The position numbers were made by a program, and so were the translations under genes. Source: Devosia oryzisoli (lineage in GTDB: Bacteria > Pseudomonadota > Alphaproteobacteria > Rhizobiales > Devosiaceae). Taken from it: a stretch of DNA of 64,000 nucleotides. A model generated the notes under the pieces. The model made no database searches, had not been told where the DNA came from, and saw only the letters and a program-made list of their open reading frames with translations. Location of the stretch: assembly GCF_014837245.1 (NCBI RefSeq), contig NZ_JACYFU010000001.1, positions 1,116,001-1,180,000 of the forward strand, in the 5' to 3' direction. Of the stretch, positions 52,805 through 62,109 are shown piece by piece (the first letter of the stretch is position 1; each line of letters opens with the position of its first letter).

Positions 52805-53328
52805 GCAGCGGTCTCGAAAATGATCTTTCCGGAGGTGATATCGGGGATGGTCTGCCCGGCGAGGTCGGTGTCGCGTGCTATGGTGTAGTTGGCGAGAGCC
52901 CGCACACCGTCGCCTAGCTCTCCATCGTAAATGTTGCGCGCCAGAACACCAGCGAGCCCGTCCGGATCGTTCTGATCCATTGCGGCGTTCAGGGCCGCCA
53001 GCAAGCCGAAGAAGATATTGCCCATCTTCTGGATCTTCTTGGGCACGCCCAGATCGGTCACACCCATCTCGCGCAGGGACCTGTCCATATCCTTGAAGAA
53101 GAGATCGAACACAGCCTGGCTGAAGGCCTTGTCCTCCGCCGATCCATGGCGTAGCCGGCGAAACAGCAGCGCCATATGGAGGCTGATCATGTCGAAGCGC
53201 CCCGTCACGGTGTCGGGAATGCCGTAGTCGGTATAGAATACCGGCCGCCGGGATTGCGCCACAATGGAATTATAGACGGCGTAAACCGGCTCTGTGGCAG
53301 TGTTCTTGCGAAACAGGGACAGGATCAT
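52801..53328 (-). CDS. Ubiquinol-cytochrome c chaperone (CBP3-like) family protein
   Basis: A 175-residue protein of the ubiquinol-cytochrome c chaperone family. Family marks are VYNSIVAQSRRPVFYTDYGI, PDTVTGRFDMISLHMALLFR and DMDRSLREMGVTDLGVPKKI. The mitochondrial relatives (Cbp3/UQCC1) help assemble cytochrome b of complex III. It is followed, with a 4-base overlap, by the YceD gene, and is divergent from bamE. Confidence 0.9.
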   Translation of the reverse strand: MILSLFRKNTATEPVYAVYNSIVAQSRRPVFYTDYGIPDTVTGRFDMISLHMALLFRRLRHGSAEDKAFSQAVFDLFFKDMDRSLREMGVTDLGVPKKIQKMGNIFFGLLAALNAAMDQNDPDGLAGVLARNIYDGELGDGVRALANYTIARDTDLAGQTIPDITSGKIIFETAA

Positions 53329-53486
53329 CGGGTTGCGCTCAGGAACGGTGGGTCATGCGCGGCGTGGGGCCAGAACCAAAGCCAGCTTGCCAGACCGCTG
53401 CCTTGGCAGCTAAACATTCCGGCGATCAATAGGCACGCGCCTTGTTGTCACGCCTATAGTCGAGAGCCATCGGGAAAGTCAAATTC

Positions 53487-53924
53487 ATGCCCTTGCGTAT
53501 CGCCCAAGCTTCCGTTGCCGCAGCCGTCCTCGCGGTGGCGCTTGCCGGTTGCACCAGCAGCACGTCGCTGATCACCAAGCGCACCCAGGGATACGAAATT
53601 CCGGCTTCGGCGCTTGCACAGATTCGCCCCGGCCAGAGCCAGCAACTGGTCACGCTGGTGCTGGGTTCGCCCCAGTCCACCAATAGCTTTGGCGATCAAA
53701 GCGCCTGGTACTACATCGAGACTAAGGTGGAGCAGACGGCGTTCGGACTTACCAACGTCAAGGAGCGCACGGTGCTCGCCGTCTATTTCGACAAGAACAA
53801 GAAGGTCATCGACAAGGCCGTCTATTCTTTGGCGGACGGCAAGGTCGTCACCATCGAGAGCCGTCGGACTCCATCGTTCGGCGAAGACAAGACGTTTATC
53901 GACTCGATCCTGCAGTCCTTCTGA
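53487..53924 (+). CDS. bamE: Outer-membrane assembly lipoprotein BamE
   Basis: A 145-residue lipoprotein with the lipobox LAGC near residue 22. The SmpA/OmlA domain is shown by IRPGQSQQLVTLVLGSPQST and SAWYYIETKVEQTAFGLTNV. BamE stabilises the BamA-D complex that inserts beta-barrel proteins in the outer membrane. It is a single gene, divergent from the chaperone gene and ended by a strong bidirectional terminator. Confidence 0.92.
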   Translation: MPLRIAQASVAAAVLAVALAGCTSSTSLITKRTQGYEIPASALAQIRPGQSQQLVTLVLGSPQSTNSFGDQSAWYYIETKVEQTAFGLTNVKERTVLAVYFDKNKKVIDKAVYSLADGKVVTIESRRTPSFGEDKTFIDSILQSF

Positions 53925-53943
53925 GACACCCGCAGCGAACTGT

Positions 53944-53975
53944 AAAAAAAGCCCCGGCGCAGACCGGGGCTTTTT
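53944..53975. terminator. Bidirectional terminator between bamE and nusB
   Basis: AAAAAAAGCCCCGG, 6 bases, CCGGGGCTTTTT: a 7-base GC stem extended by A-T pairs with a T-run in both directions, midway between the convergent genes. Confidence 0.93.
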
Positions 53976-54018
53976 GCCATGTGTCGAAGGACGCCGGCGG
54001 CGACAGGCTCGATGCCGG

Positions 54019-54513
54019 TCAGTTCTTCTTTTCGAAATCCACGCCCGCGGCACGGGCGATCGAATCGAGCGCCGCGTTGACCAGACCGATCGCGTCGTCC
54101 TCGTAGAACGCATGTGCGACGTCGACATATTCGGCAATCACCACACGCGCCGGAATGTCGCGTCGGCGCAGAAGCTCGAAAGCCGCGGCGCGAAGGATGG
54201 CGCGCAAAGTCGCGTCCACGCGCTCGATAGGCCAGCCTTCCACCAGTGCCTTGTCCACCGCCGGGTCGATCTGAAGCTGATGCTTGGCTACGCCGCTGAC
54301 GATCTGACGGAAGAAATCGGCGTCGGCGGGAAGATACTGCTCCCCCTCCACCTCACGGCCGAGATGGAAGGCCCCAAACTGGGCCAGCGTCTCTTCCAGC
54401 GTCGTGCGACCCACGTCCATCTGGTAGAGCGCCTGTACGGCGGCGAGGCGGGCCGCACCACGCTGATTGGCAGGGCGCGAGGCGCTGGAAACTGGTTTCG
54501 GCTGGTCGGTCAT
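54019..54513 (-). CDS. nusB: Transcription antitermination factor NusB
   Basis: A 164-residue all-helical protein acting in rRNA antitermination. RGAARLAAVQALYQMDVG matches the RNA-binding N-terminus; VDATLRAILRAAAFELLRRR and PARVVIAEYVDVAHAFYEDD match the C-terminal half. I chose ATG 54513 (MTDQPKPVSS); the longer frame to 54579 adds residues not expected in NusB. It follows nrdR by 91 bases in the conserved glyA-nrdR-nusB order. Confidence 0.94.
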   Translation of the reverse strand: MTDQPKPVSSASRPANQRGAARLAAVQALYQMDVGRTTLEETLAQFGAFHLGREVEGEQYLPADADFFRQIVSGVAKHQLQIDPAVDKALVEGWPIERVDATLRAILRAAAFELLRRRDIPARVVIAEYVDVAHAFYEDDAIGLVNAALDSIARAAGVDFEKKN

Positions 54514-54604
54514 CTGCTGTTCGTTCGTCTGGCGGCGGCGAGGCGTTTGACATCCCTGCCCTGCCGCGGTGTGAATCACGGTCCGGAAGAGACCGGATCA
54601 GGTA

Positions 54605-55081
54605 TCATTCCGCCCCGGCATCGGCGCGATCCTCCAAACCCAATTCGGCCAGGAAGGAGCGGAAGTCGTCGGCGTTGGAAAAGTTCTTGTAGACGCTGGC
54701 GAAGCGCACGAACGCCACGTCGTCGAGGCCCTTGAGGCCCTCCATAACATACTCGCCAATCTGGTCCGAGGTAACCTCGAGGTCACCCAGGCTCTCAAGC
54801 TGCCGCACGATTCCCGAGATCATTCGCTCGACGCGTTCGGGGTCGACAGACCGCTTGCGCAGGGCAGTGTTGACCGAGCGCGCCAGCTTTTCCCGATCAA
54901 AGGGGACCTTGCGGCCTGTCTTCTTGACCACCGTCAGATCGCGTAGCTGCACACGCTCGAACGTCGTGAAACGGCCGCCGCAGGCGTTACAGACGCGGCG
55001 GCGTCGGATAGCCCCCGAATCCTCGGTCGGGCGGCTATCCTTCACCTGCGTATCGTCATTGCCGCAATAGGGGCAGCGCAT
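54605..55081 (-). CDS. nrdR: Transcriptional repressor NrdR
   Basis: A 158-residue repressor of ribonucleotide reductase genes. The zinc ribbon has C3, C6, C31 and C34 ([10 protein letters not shown] and [16 protein letters not shown]). The ATP-cone domain follows, with [20 protein letters not shown] and [20 protein letters not shown]. Length is typical. It binds NrdR boxes when loaded with ATP/dATP; none was sought outside this region. It lies 12 bases downstream of glyA. Confidence 0.96.
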   Translation of the reverse strand: MRCPYCGNDDTQVKDSRPTEDSGAIRRRRVCNACGGRFTTFERVQLRDLTVVKKTGRKVPFDREKLARSVNTALRKRSVDPERVERMISGIVRQLESLGDLEVTSDQIGEYVMEGLKGLDDVAFVRFASVYKNFSNADDFRSFLAELGLEDRADAGAE

Positions 55082-55093
55082 AACGGGATGTCC

Positions 55094-56392
<1,299 letters not shown>

Positions 56393-56585
56393 GGGGCGTA
56401 CTCCGGGGAAAATCCCACATCTGGTGTCGGGAGGATGGGTCCGCCGCAGCCTCTAGCATAAAGCCGCGCGCCGCGCCAACCGTGCACATCACATCGCAGC
56501 TATGTCCCGCAACTTTCGCCGTCGGAGCTCATTTTACGGGAGGGACAGAATGTTCCTGTCGCGGGGGCGGCAATGGAGGATTGAA

Positions 56586-57023
56586 ATGAAGACATCTCTC
56601 AAGGCCATCGCCTCTAGCCTTATCGTCGGACTCCTGGCAGTCAGCAGCGCGGTACCTGCGCAGGCGCAGGTTTACATTGGCCAGCGCGACCGCGTCATCA
56701 CCACCTATTGCGACCGCCATTCCTATGAGCGCGATTGTCGCGACTGGCGCGACGGCCGGTGGGGTCACTCCGACTACAATCGGTTCTATCACCGGCACCA
56801 GAGTGGCCTCGATAGCATTGCGTCGGGCTTCTTTGGGTTCACGTTCGGCGCCATTCTGGGGAGCGCTCTGGCCAACAGCTCGCGGAACCACGACCGCGTC
56901 ATCGGCTATGTCGGCGGGTACGACGCTCATGTCGCCGCCTGCTACGACCGGTATCGTTCGTACGACGAACGCAGCGACACCTTCCTCGGCTATGATGGTG
57001 TGCGCCATCGCTGCCGCCTCTAG
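56586..57023 (+). CDS. BA14K-family secreted protein
   Basis: A 145-residue exported protein. GGAGG precedes ATG 56586; the signal peptide ends near residue 27 (AVPAQAQ). The C-terminal 30 residues carry the BA14K signature HVAACYDRYRSYDERSDTFL then YDGVRHRC. The middle has CDRHSYERDCRDWRDG and a Gly-rich hydrophobic stretch ([20 protein letters not shown]), so it may sit at the membrane. BA14K, first described in Brucella, is reported as an immunoreactive, lectin-like protein. It is divergent from glyA. Confidence 0.85.
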   Translation: MKTSLKAIASSLIVGLLAVSSAVPAQAQVYIGQRDRVITTYCDRHSYERDCRDWRDGRWGHSDYNRFYHRHQSGLDSIASGFFGFTFGAILGSALANSSRNHDRVIGYVGGYDAHVAACYDRYRSYDERSDTFLGYDGVRHRCRL

Positions 57024-57024
57024 C

Positions 57025-57240
57025 TCAGGCGTATTTTCCGCTTTGAGGTTGGGGGCCTGCGGGCCCCTTTTCTTCGATTTTTCGCCGCAGCTTGGCGAGA
57101 GCCAGGCGCTGCATATCAGCTCTGGACGCCCGCAGCGGTGCGATGACGACGACTTCGATGGCTGTCGCTTCATCGATGGCGGCGACGCGCATCTGGTTGC
57201 CCAGCTGGACAAACTCGAAAAGCACACCCCTATCGGTCAT
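57025..57240 (-). CDS. Conserved small cytoplasmic protein (DUF6898-like)
   Basis: A 71-residue protein with the well-conserved-looking core RGVLFEFVQLGNQMRVAAID, EATAIEVVVIAPLRASRADM and QRLALAKLRRKIEEK. I recall similar proteins of about 60-70 residues throughout alphaproteobacteria, labelled DUF6898, but cannot confirm this here. ATG 57240 has GGGG upstream; the frame to 57255 is longer without a ribosome site. It ends one base from the BA14K stop codon on the other strand. Function unknown. Confidence 0.7.
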   Translation of the reverse strand: MTDRGVLFEFVQLGNQMRVAAIDEATAIEVVVIAPLRASRADMQRLALAKLRRKIEEKGPAGPQPQSGKYA

Positions 57241-57301
57241 GACCGATCCCCGCACCGCATTGCGTCACGCTAGCAGCTTGATATGCGGTGGACCAGACAA
57301 C

Positions 57302-57338
57302 AAGCAACGGAGCGCTGCATGGCGGCGCTCCGTTGCTT
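57302..57338. terminator. Terminator downstream of the L,D-transpeptidase
   Basis: AAGCAACGGAGCGC and its exact complement form a 14-base stem with a 9-base loop. On the minus strand it lies 41 bases after the transpeptidase stop codon. T-rich sequence follows on both strands. Confidence 0.85.
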
Positions 57339-57378
57339 TATTTCCGCGCTGCCATGTGCAGCGAGATGCTGACAGGCA

Positions 57379-58632
57379 TCAGGCGTCGAAGGTTACCTTG
57401 CCCTGCTTGTCGAATTCATAGACGTCGTCGCGGAAGCTGACCGTGCCCTGCTTGTTGGCCCAGGCCGTAATGTAGGTGGTGTGGAGCGGGACGCGCGCCT
57501 CGCACTCGACATCCAGGCGCTCGAGCGAAGCGAAGGTGCTGTCGACGCGGGCCTGATCCCAGCCGCCATTGTCACGCAGCAACCACGCCACCAGTTCGTT
57601 CACCCCCTCGACGCGCACGCAGCCCGAGGAATGGAAGCGGGCGTTCTCACCGAACAGGGCCTTGGCCGGCGTGTCGTGCAGATAGCAGTCGTAGGGGTTG
57701 TAGAAGTTGATCTTGCAGTGGCCCATCGAATTTTCCGCGCCGGGCTCCTGGCGGTACATGTAGTTCACCGCGTTGCCCAGGTTAGTCCAGTCGATCGAAG
57801 ACGGGCTGATCTCGTTCCCGTTGCCGTCGTAGATGTGAATGTTCTGCTTGGCGAGGTACTCGGGGTCCTGCTGCATGTACTTGGTCAGGTCACGCTCGAC
57901 CAGAGACTTGGGGACGTGCCAATAGGGGTTGAAGTTGATCTGGCTGATCTTGCTCGCCATGATGGGTGTGGCGCGGTCGACGCGGCCCACCACAGCGATG
58001 TGGCGCTGCTCCACCATTCCGCCGCCCACAGCCTCGATGGTCGCGGCAGGAATGTTCACCACAACGTACCGATCGCTGAGGTTGGGCGCCATGTTCTGCA
58101 CGCGCGTGTAGTTCAGATAGAGTTGCTGCAGGCGCGTCTCCGCGGGCACGTTCATGGCATACCACGTGGCTTCATCGACCTGGCCGTTGATGACGAGACC
58201 ATGGCGCGCCTGGAATGTGCGGACGCCGCGGTCGGTCACTTCGTCAAAGACGTCATTAACGCGCTCGGTCAACGGCATGTCGCCCGAGGAAATGAGCCGG
58301 CGCTTGAGCTGCACCACCGCAGGGCCGGAATTGCCCAAGGTCAGTTTGTAGGCTTCCTGGGGAATTTCTTCCCAACCGCCAGCTGCCACGAACGGCTCGT
58401 ATTGGGCTATGGCCAACTCAAGGTTGTGTAACGTGTCATAGGAGAGGATGGGCTCGTTCGTCTCGATCAACGATTGCGCCAGGGCCGTGTTTTCACCCTG
58501 GTCAGCGTCACGCAGCACGCGATTGCGCGTGAACATGTCCGTCAAGGATTCCTGCGCCCGTGCGGCAGGAAGTGCGGCGGAGGCACCCGCCAGAGCAACG
58601 GATTGAAGGAAAATTCGACGAGTCAGCCGCAT
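57379..58632 (-). CDS. ldtP: Exported L,D-transpeptidase (LdtP-like)
   Basis: A 417-residue peptidoglycan cross-linking enzyme. The N-terminus has a twin-arginine-like signal (LTRRIFLQSVALAG, ending AARAQ near residue 27), suggesting Tat export. A peptidoglycan-binding domain spans about residues 97-160 (NSGPAVVQLKRRLISSGD). The YkuD catalytic domain has HSSGCVRVEG with catalytic C338, preceded by the conserved DCYLHDTPAKALF. I chose ATG 58632 because the signal begins there. It lies downstream of an LdtR-like regulator on the same strand; in Liberibacter and relatives LdtR controls ldtP. Confidence 0.88.
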   Translation of the reverse strand: MRLTRRIFLQSVALAGASAALPAARAQESLTDMFTRNRVLRDADQGENTALAQSLIETNEPILSYDTLHNLELAIAQYEPFVAAGGWEEIPQEAYKLTLGNSGPAVVQLKRRLISSGDMPLTERVNDVFDEVTDRGVRTFQARHGLVINGQVDEATWYAMNVPAETRLQQLYLNYTRVQNMAPNLSDRYVVVNIPAATIEAVGGGMVEQRHIAVVGRVDRATPIMASKISQINFNPYWHVPKSLVERDLTKYMQQDPEYLAKQNIHIYDGNGNEISPSSIDWTNLGNAVNYMYRQEPGAENSMGHCKINFYNPYDCYLHDTPAKALFGENARFHSSGCVRVEGVNELVAWLLRDNGGWDQARVDSTFASLERLDVECEARVPLHTTYITAWANKQGTVSFRDDVYEFDKQGKVTFDA

Positions 58633-58806
58633 TGAGTCACCCAATAGTGTGCCCGATCAGTCAGAATGGCGATTACCATCGCTGCCCAGAAACCCACAAC
58701 GCCGATAACTGGCTTGTGAAATCGTCCGAGACCCGATGAATGAATAACGGGAAATGGTTGTTAACCACATAACACCGGAAGCGCCTGCTTTGAGGCGCAA
58801 ATAAGA

Positions 58807-58830
58807 AACGCCGGCTTTGCAGCCGGCGTT
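58807..58830. terminator. Terminator between ldtR and ldtP
   Basis: AACGCCGGCT-TTGC-AGCCGGCGTT: a perfect 10-base stem, with TTCTTATTT following on the minus strand. It ends the LdtR message 80 bases after its stop codon, so ldtP must have its own promoter. Confidence 0.85.
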
Positions 58831-58909
58831 CTTGTGCAACAGTGGCATGGAGGCAACACATGCCACCATCGCATCCTGACGCCGTGGCACGGCGTGCAGG
58901 TCTCCAGGC

Positions 58910-59419
58910 TCAGAGCTTGTACAGGATCTGGTCGACCCAGAAGCGCTCGAGGCGAGCAAGGGCCTTGTTGAGGCCGTCGAACTCTTCGTCACCCAGGCCG
59001 CCGACCTTGTCGATCGACTTAAGATGACGATCGTAGAGCTCGTCGATCACCTCGGCGACTTCCTCACCCTTGGGGGTCAGGCGGATACGAACGGAGCGGC
59101 GGTCTGTGCGGGAGCGCTCCTGAAAGATATACCCCGTCTCCACGAGCTTCTTGAGATTGTAGGACACGTTGGAGCCGAGATAGTAGCCGCGGCTGCGCAG
59201 TTCGCCGGCGGTCAGTTCGGCATCGCCGATATTGAACATCAGCAGAGCCTGGACCGGGTTGATATCGTCCCAGCCCATGCGGTCGAACTCGTCCTTGATC
59301 AGATCGAGCAGACGACGGTGGAGACGTTCAACGCGGGCGACGGCTTCGAGATAGAGGGGCTTCAGACCTTCGCTGCGTTCCGGAGCCAGCGCCTCTGCCG
59401 CATTCGACTTGATTGCCAT
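58910..59419 (-). CDS. ldtR: LdtR-like MarR-family regulator
   Basis: A 169-residue winged-helix protein. The DNA-binding part includes TAGELRSRGYYLGSNVSYNL, KKLVETGYIFQERSRTDRRS and VRIRLTPKGEEVAEVIDELY. This composition, with INPVQALLMFNIGD ahead of it, fits LdtR rather than generic MarR. ATG 59419 has GAGG upstream. It is followed by a terminator and then the L,D-transpeptidase gene. In Liberibacter asiaticus LdtR activates the transpeptidase under osmotic stress; the same role is inferred here. Confidence 0.85.
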   Translation of the reverse strand: MAIKSNAAEALAPERSEGLKPLYLEAVARVERLHRRLLDLIKDEFDRMGWDDINPVQALLMFNIGDAELTAGELRSRGYYLGSNVSYNLKKLVETGYIFQERSRTDRRSVRIRLTPKGEEVAEVIDELYDRHLKSIDKVGGLGDEEFDGLNKALARLERFWVDQILYKL

Positions 59420-59635
59420 TTGTGCCTCACTGTTTTGCCTAGCGTGCGATTTTTCGCATCTCATGAGGCCAAACTACGGCTGCCCACCTAAGATCGCCCT
59501 AAGCCACACGCTTAAAACTATCTTACTGCAAATACATGGGAATTTGGCTTTATGATTGGTAACCGCAGGTGAGAAACTTGTAACCTTTCCCAATCCTGAA
59601 CCGCCATCAGCGAAGGCGACCTGCCAAGCTCTGGT

Positions 59636-60022
59636 CTAGTCGGCCTCGGCACGCCTGACTCGGACCGAGAGGCCGAAAATCAAGACGATTGCACCGAGCA
59701 ACACCAGCCGGACAGCAAACCCCACCGCCGTCATGCGAACATCCGGGCTGCCGGAAATGTAGAGGGCCAGCTCCAGGATGGTGGCGCCGATCAGGACGAC
59801 GGCTCCCCAACTGGCTTTGATCCAGAGCCCAACGGCCGCAATGAGACGCGCCAGACAGAAGATGGTCAGGTAGACAAAGGCGGTGAGCCCCATTGTGGTC
59901 AGGGGGCTGACAGGCCCAAGGTTGACGCCGAGCAGCCGCGACGCGTCGTTCAGCCCCAAAAGCAGGGACAGCAGAGCGACCACGCGGATGTAGAGCGCAG
60001 AATTGGGGGCCAGAAAGAGCAT
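59636..60022 (-). CDS. DUF6163-like membrane protein
   Basis: A 128-residue protein with four predicted helices: YIRVVALLSLLLGLNDASRL, GLTAFVYLTIFCLARLIAAV, WGAVVLIGATILELALYISG and GFAVRLVLLGAIVLIFGLSV. I recall such proteins as DUF6163 in Hyphomicrobiales, next to MarR/hemB, but cannot confirm it. The start is uncertain: ATG 60022 gives the most natural N-terminus, though the purine-rich GAGGGG lies 14 bases upstream, and a TTG at 60058 is in frame. It is divergent from hemB. Confidence 0.65.
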   Translation of the reverse strand: MLFLAPNSALYIRVVALLSLLLGLNDASRLLGVNLGPVSPLTTMGLTAFVYLTIFCLARLIAAVGLWIKASWGAVVLIGATILELALYISGSPDVRMTAVGFAVRLVLLGAIVLIFGLSVRVRRAEAD

Positions 60023-60216
60023 GTGCGCTGTGATATCCCCTCGCCCGCCCTGCGACAAGCGGTGGCTTGGAGGGCTGAACTGGCGCTGATATGGTCCGGC
60101 CCAACCCGATGCCTTGGTTCCTGCTTCGCCTCGCCGCCCGCCGACATGGCCGCTCAGGTCCCGCCGATCTCATCCACGCCCCACGCGGCTCGCTTACCCG
60201 ACAGTCAGGAAACCCC

Positions 60217-61230
60217 ATGTCCCAGAGCTGGATCAACCACGATATGTCCTTTCTCGGTGGCAAGCGCCTGCGGCGCGTGCGGCAGGCCGAATGGAGCCGG
60301 GCGATGGTGCGCGAGACAGAGTTACTGCCGCGCGACCTCATCTGGCCGCTCTTCGTGATCGAGGGGCAGAATGAGAAGACGGCAGTCAGGACGATGCCTG
60401 GCGTTGAGCGGCTTTCGATCGATCTTCTGGTTGAAGCCGCAAGGGCCGCCCGGGACGCCGGCATTCCGGCCCTTGCACTATTTCCCAACACGCCAGATCA
60501 CCTGCGCTCGATCGATGCCGAGGAGGCCTACAACCCCAACAATCTGATGTGCCGTGCGCTTGATGCCATCAAGAGCGCGGTGCCGGAAATCGGGCTCATC
60601 GCCGACGTGGCGTTGGACGAATATTCCGCCAATGGGCAGGACGGACTGGTGCGGGATGGGGAAATTCTCAACGACGAGACCGTCACGGCGATGATCAAAT
60701 CGGCCCTGGTGCAGGCTCGTGCCGGTGCGGACATCATTGCGCCTTCAGACATGATGGACGGGCGCGTGGCGGCGATCCGCGCGGCGCTCGATGCCGAGGG
60801 GTTCGAGCGCGTGCAGATCATGTCCTACGCTGCCAAGTATGCATCGTGTTTTTACGGCCCCTTCCGGGAAGCCGTGGGTTCGGGCAGCCGGCTGACGGGG
60901 GACAAGCGAACCTATCAGATGGATTTTGCCAATTCGGATGAGGCCTTGCGCGAAATCGAGCAGGACCTGATCGAAGGCGCGGACAGCATCATGATCAAGC
61001 CGGGCCTGCCCTACCTGGACATTATCCGCCGGGCCAAGGACGCGTTCAACGTTCCGATCTATGCCTACCAGGTCAGTGGCGAGTACGCGATGATCGAGAT
61101 GGCGGGCGCCGCTGGCGCGATCAACCGCGATGCGGCCGTGCTGGAGAGCCTCTGGGCGTTCAAGCGCGCCGGGGCGAATGGGATCCTGACGTATTTCGCG
61201 CTGGAGATGGCACGCAAGCTAGGGCGATAG
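60217..61230 (+). CDS. hemB: Delta-aminolevulinic acid dehydratase
   Basis: A 337-residue enzyme that condenses two 5-aminolevulinate molecules to porphobilinogen in haem synthesis. The two active-site lysines are K207 (MSYAAKYASCFYGPFREA) and K261 (SIMIKPGLPYLD). The metal-site segment reads DVALDEYSANGQDGLV, without the Cys triad of the zinc type, so it belongs to the Mg-dependent alphaproteobacterial class. ATG 60217 follows a CAGGA; upstream in-frame codons to 60091 run through non-conserved sequence. Confidence 0.96.
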   Translation: MSQSWINHDMSFLGGKRLRRVRQAEWSRAMVRETELLPRDLIWPLFVIEGQNEKTAVRTMPGVERLSIDLLVEAARAARDAGIPALALFPNTPDHLRSIDAEEAYNPNNLMCRALDAIKSAVPEIGLIADVALDEYSANGQDGLVRDGEILNDETVTAMIKSALVQARAGADIIAPSDMMDGRVAAIRAALDAEGFERVQIMSYAAKYASCFYGPFREAVGSGSRLTGDKRTYQMDFANSDEALREIEQDLIEGADSIMIKPGLPYLDIIRRAKDAFNVPIYAYQVSGEYAMIEMAGAAGAINRDAAVLESLWAFKRAGANGILTYFALEMARKLGR

Positions 61231-61237
61231 GCCCCGG

Positions 61238-61981
61238 CTACACCAGGCCGTGGCGAAAGACCATCCAGAGTGCCATTGCCACCATCATCAGGTTTTCGGT
61301 CAGTGAGACGAAGCCGAGCGGCGTCTTGCTGGAGCCGCCGACACAGGCGCATTTGAGTTCGCGTTTGTCGATATAAACGGCCTTGAAGACCGATGCGGCG
61401 CCCACGACGCCGATGAACAGCGCAATCGGGATCGACACGACGTTGAGTGCCCCGGCCACCATCAGCACGCCCGCACCGAGCTCGGCATACGGATAGACGT
61501 AGCTATAGGGAACGAAGCGCCGCGCCAGAAGGTCGTAGTTGAGGAACATGGTGGAGAAGGTCTCCACGTCCTGCAGCTTGAGCATCGCAAGCAGGCACAT
61601 GCTGAAGGCAATGAACCACTCCACTGTCCGGAGCGTGAGAAAGGCTGCCAAAGTTGCCCAGGTGACCGCGATGGCCAGCAGAGCGGCAACAACGAACACG
61701 GTGATGACCGGGCGGTAGCTGGTTGCGTCGGGGTCGTGCACATGCAGGCCGAAATGGCGACGCAGATCGTCATAGCCGCCGATTCGGACGCCATTGATAA
61801 AGGTCTGTGGCGTCGTGTCGACGTCGTGTTCGCGCTTGAAGGCATCGGTCTCCTCGCGCGTTTTCAGCCAGTGATCGTCGATCTCAAAACCCTTGCGCCT
61901 CAGCAGGTCGACCGATTTCAGTCCCCAAGGGCAGACATGCTCTGGCATGACCATGCGATAGATGGTTGCAGTCTTGCTCAT
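61238..61981 (-). CDS. Glutaredoxin-like domain fused to MauE/DoxX-like membrane domain
   Basis: A 247-residue fusion. Residues 1-80 are a glutaredoxin-type thioredoxin fold: MPEHVCPWGLKSVDLLRR with a single active-site Cys (C17, CPWG), then DTTPQTFINGVRIGGYDDLR containing the TPQTF cis-Pro and the GG-YDD motif. Residues 90-247 form a four- or five-helix MauE/DoxX-like membrane domain with EWFIAFSMCLLAMLKLQDVE and a C-terminal CACVGG (C211, C213). ATG 61981 has AGAGGAA upstream. It likely moves electrons across the membrane or repairs periplasmic thiols, but no partner is evident. It is convergent with hemB and divergent from the MFS gene. Confidence 0.82.
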   Translation of the reverse strand: MSKTATIYRMVMPEHVCPWGLKSVDLLRRKGFEIDDHWLKTREETDAFKREHDVDTTPQTFINGVRIGGYDDLRRHFGLHVHDPDATSYRPVITVFVVAALLAIAVTWATLAAFLTLRTVEWFIAFSMCLLAMLKLQDVETFSTMFLNYDLLARRFVPYSYVYPYAELGAGVLMVAGALNVVSIPIALFIGVVGAASVFKAVYIDKRELKCACVGGSSKTPLGFVSLTENLMMVAMALWMVFRHGLV

Positions 61982-62109
61982 CAGGTTCCTCTCGCTGCCG
62001 CTGATAGCGGGGCAACGTTTCCCAAGGCGGTGAGGTTCGCGCAGAATGTGAGTTGCCAGATGCTGACGCGGAATATAGCAAGTAGCGTCTTGTTTAATGG
62101 GATCGATAA

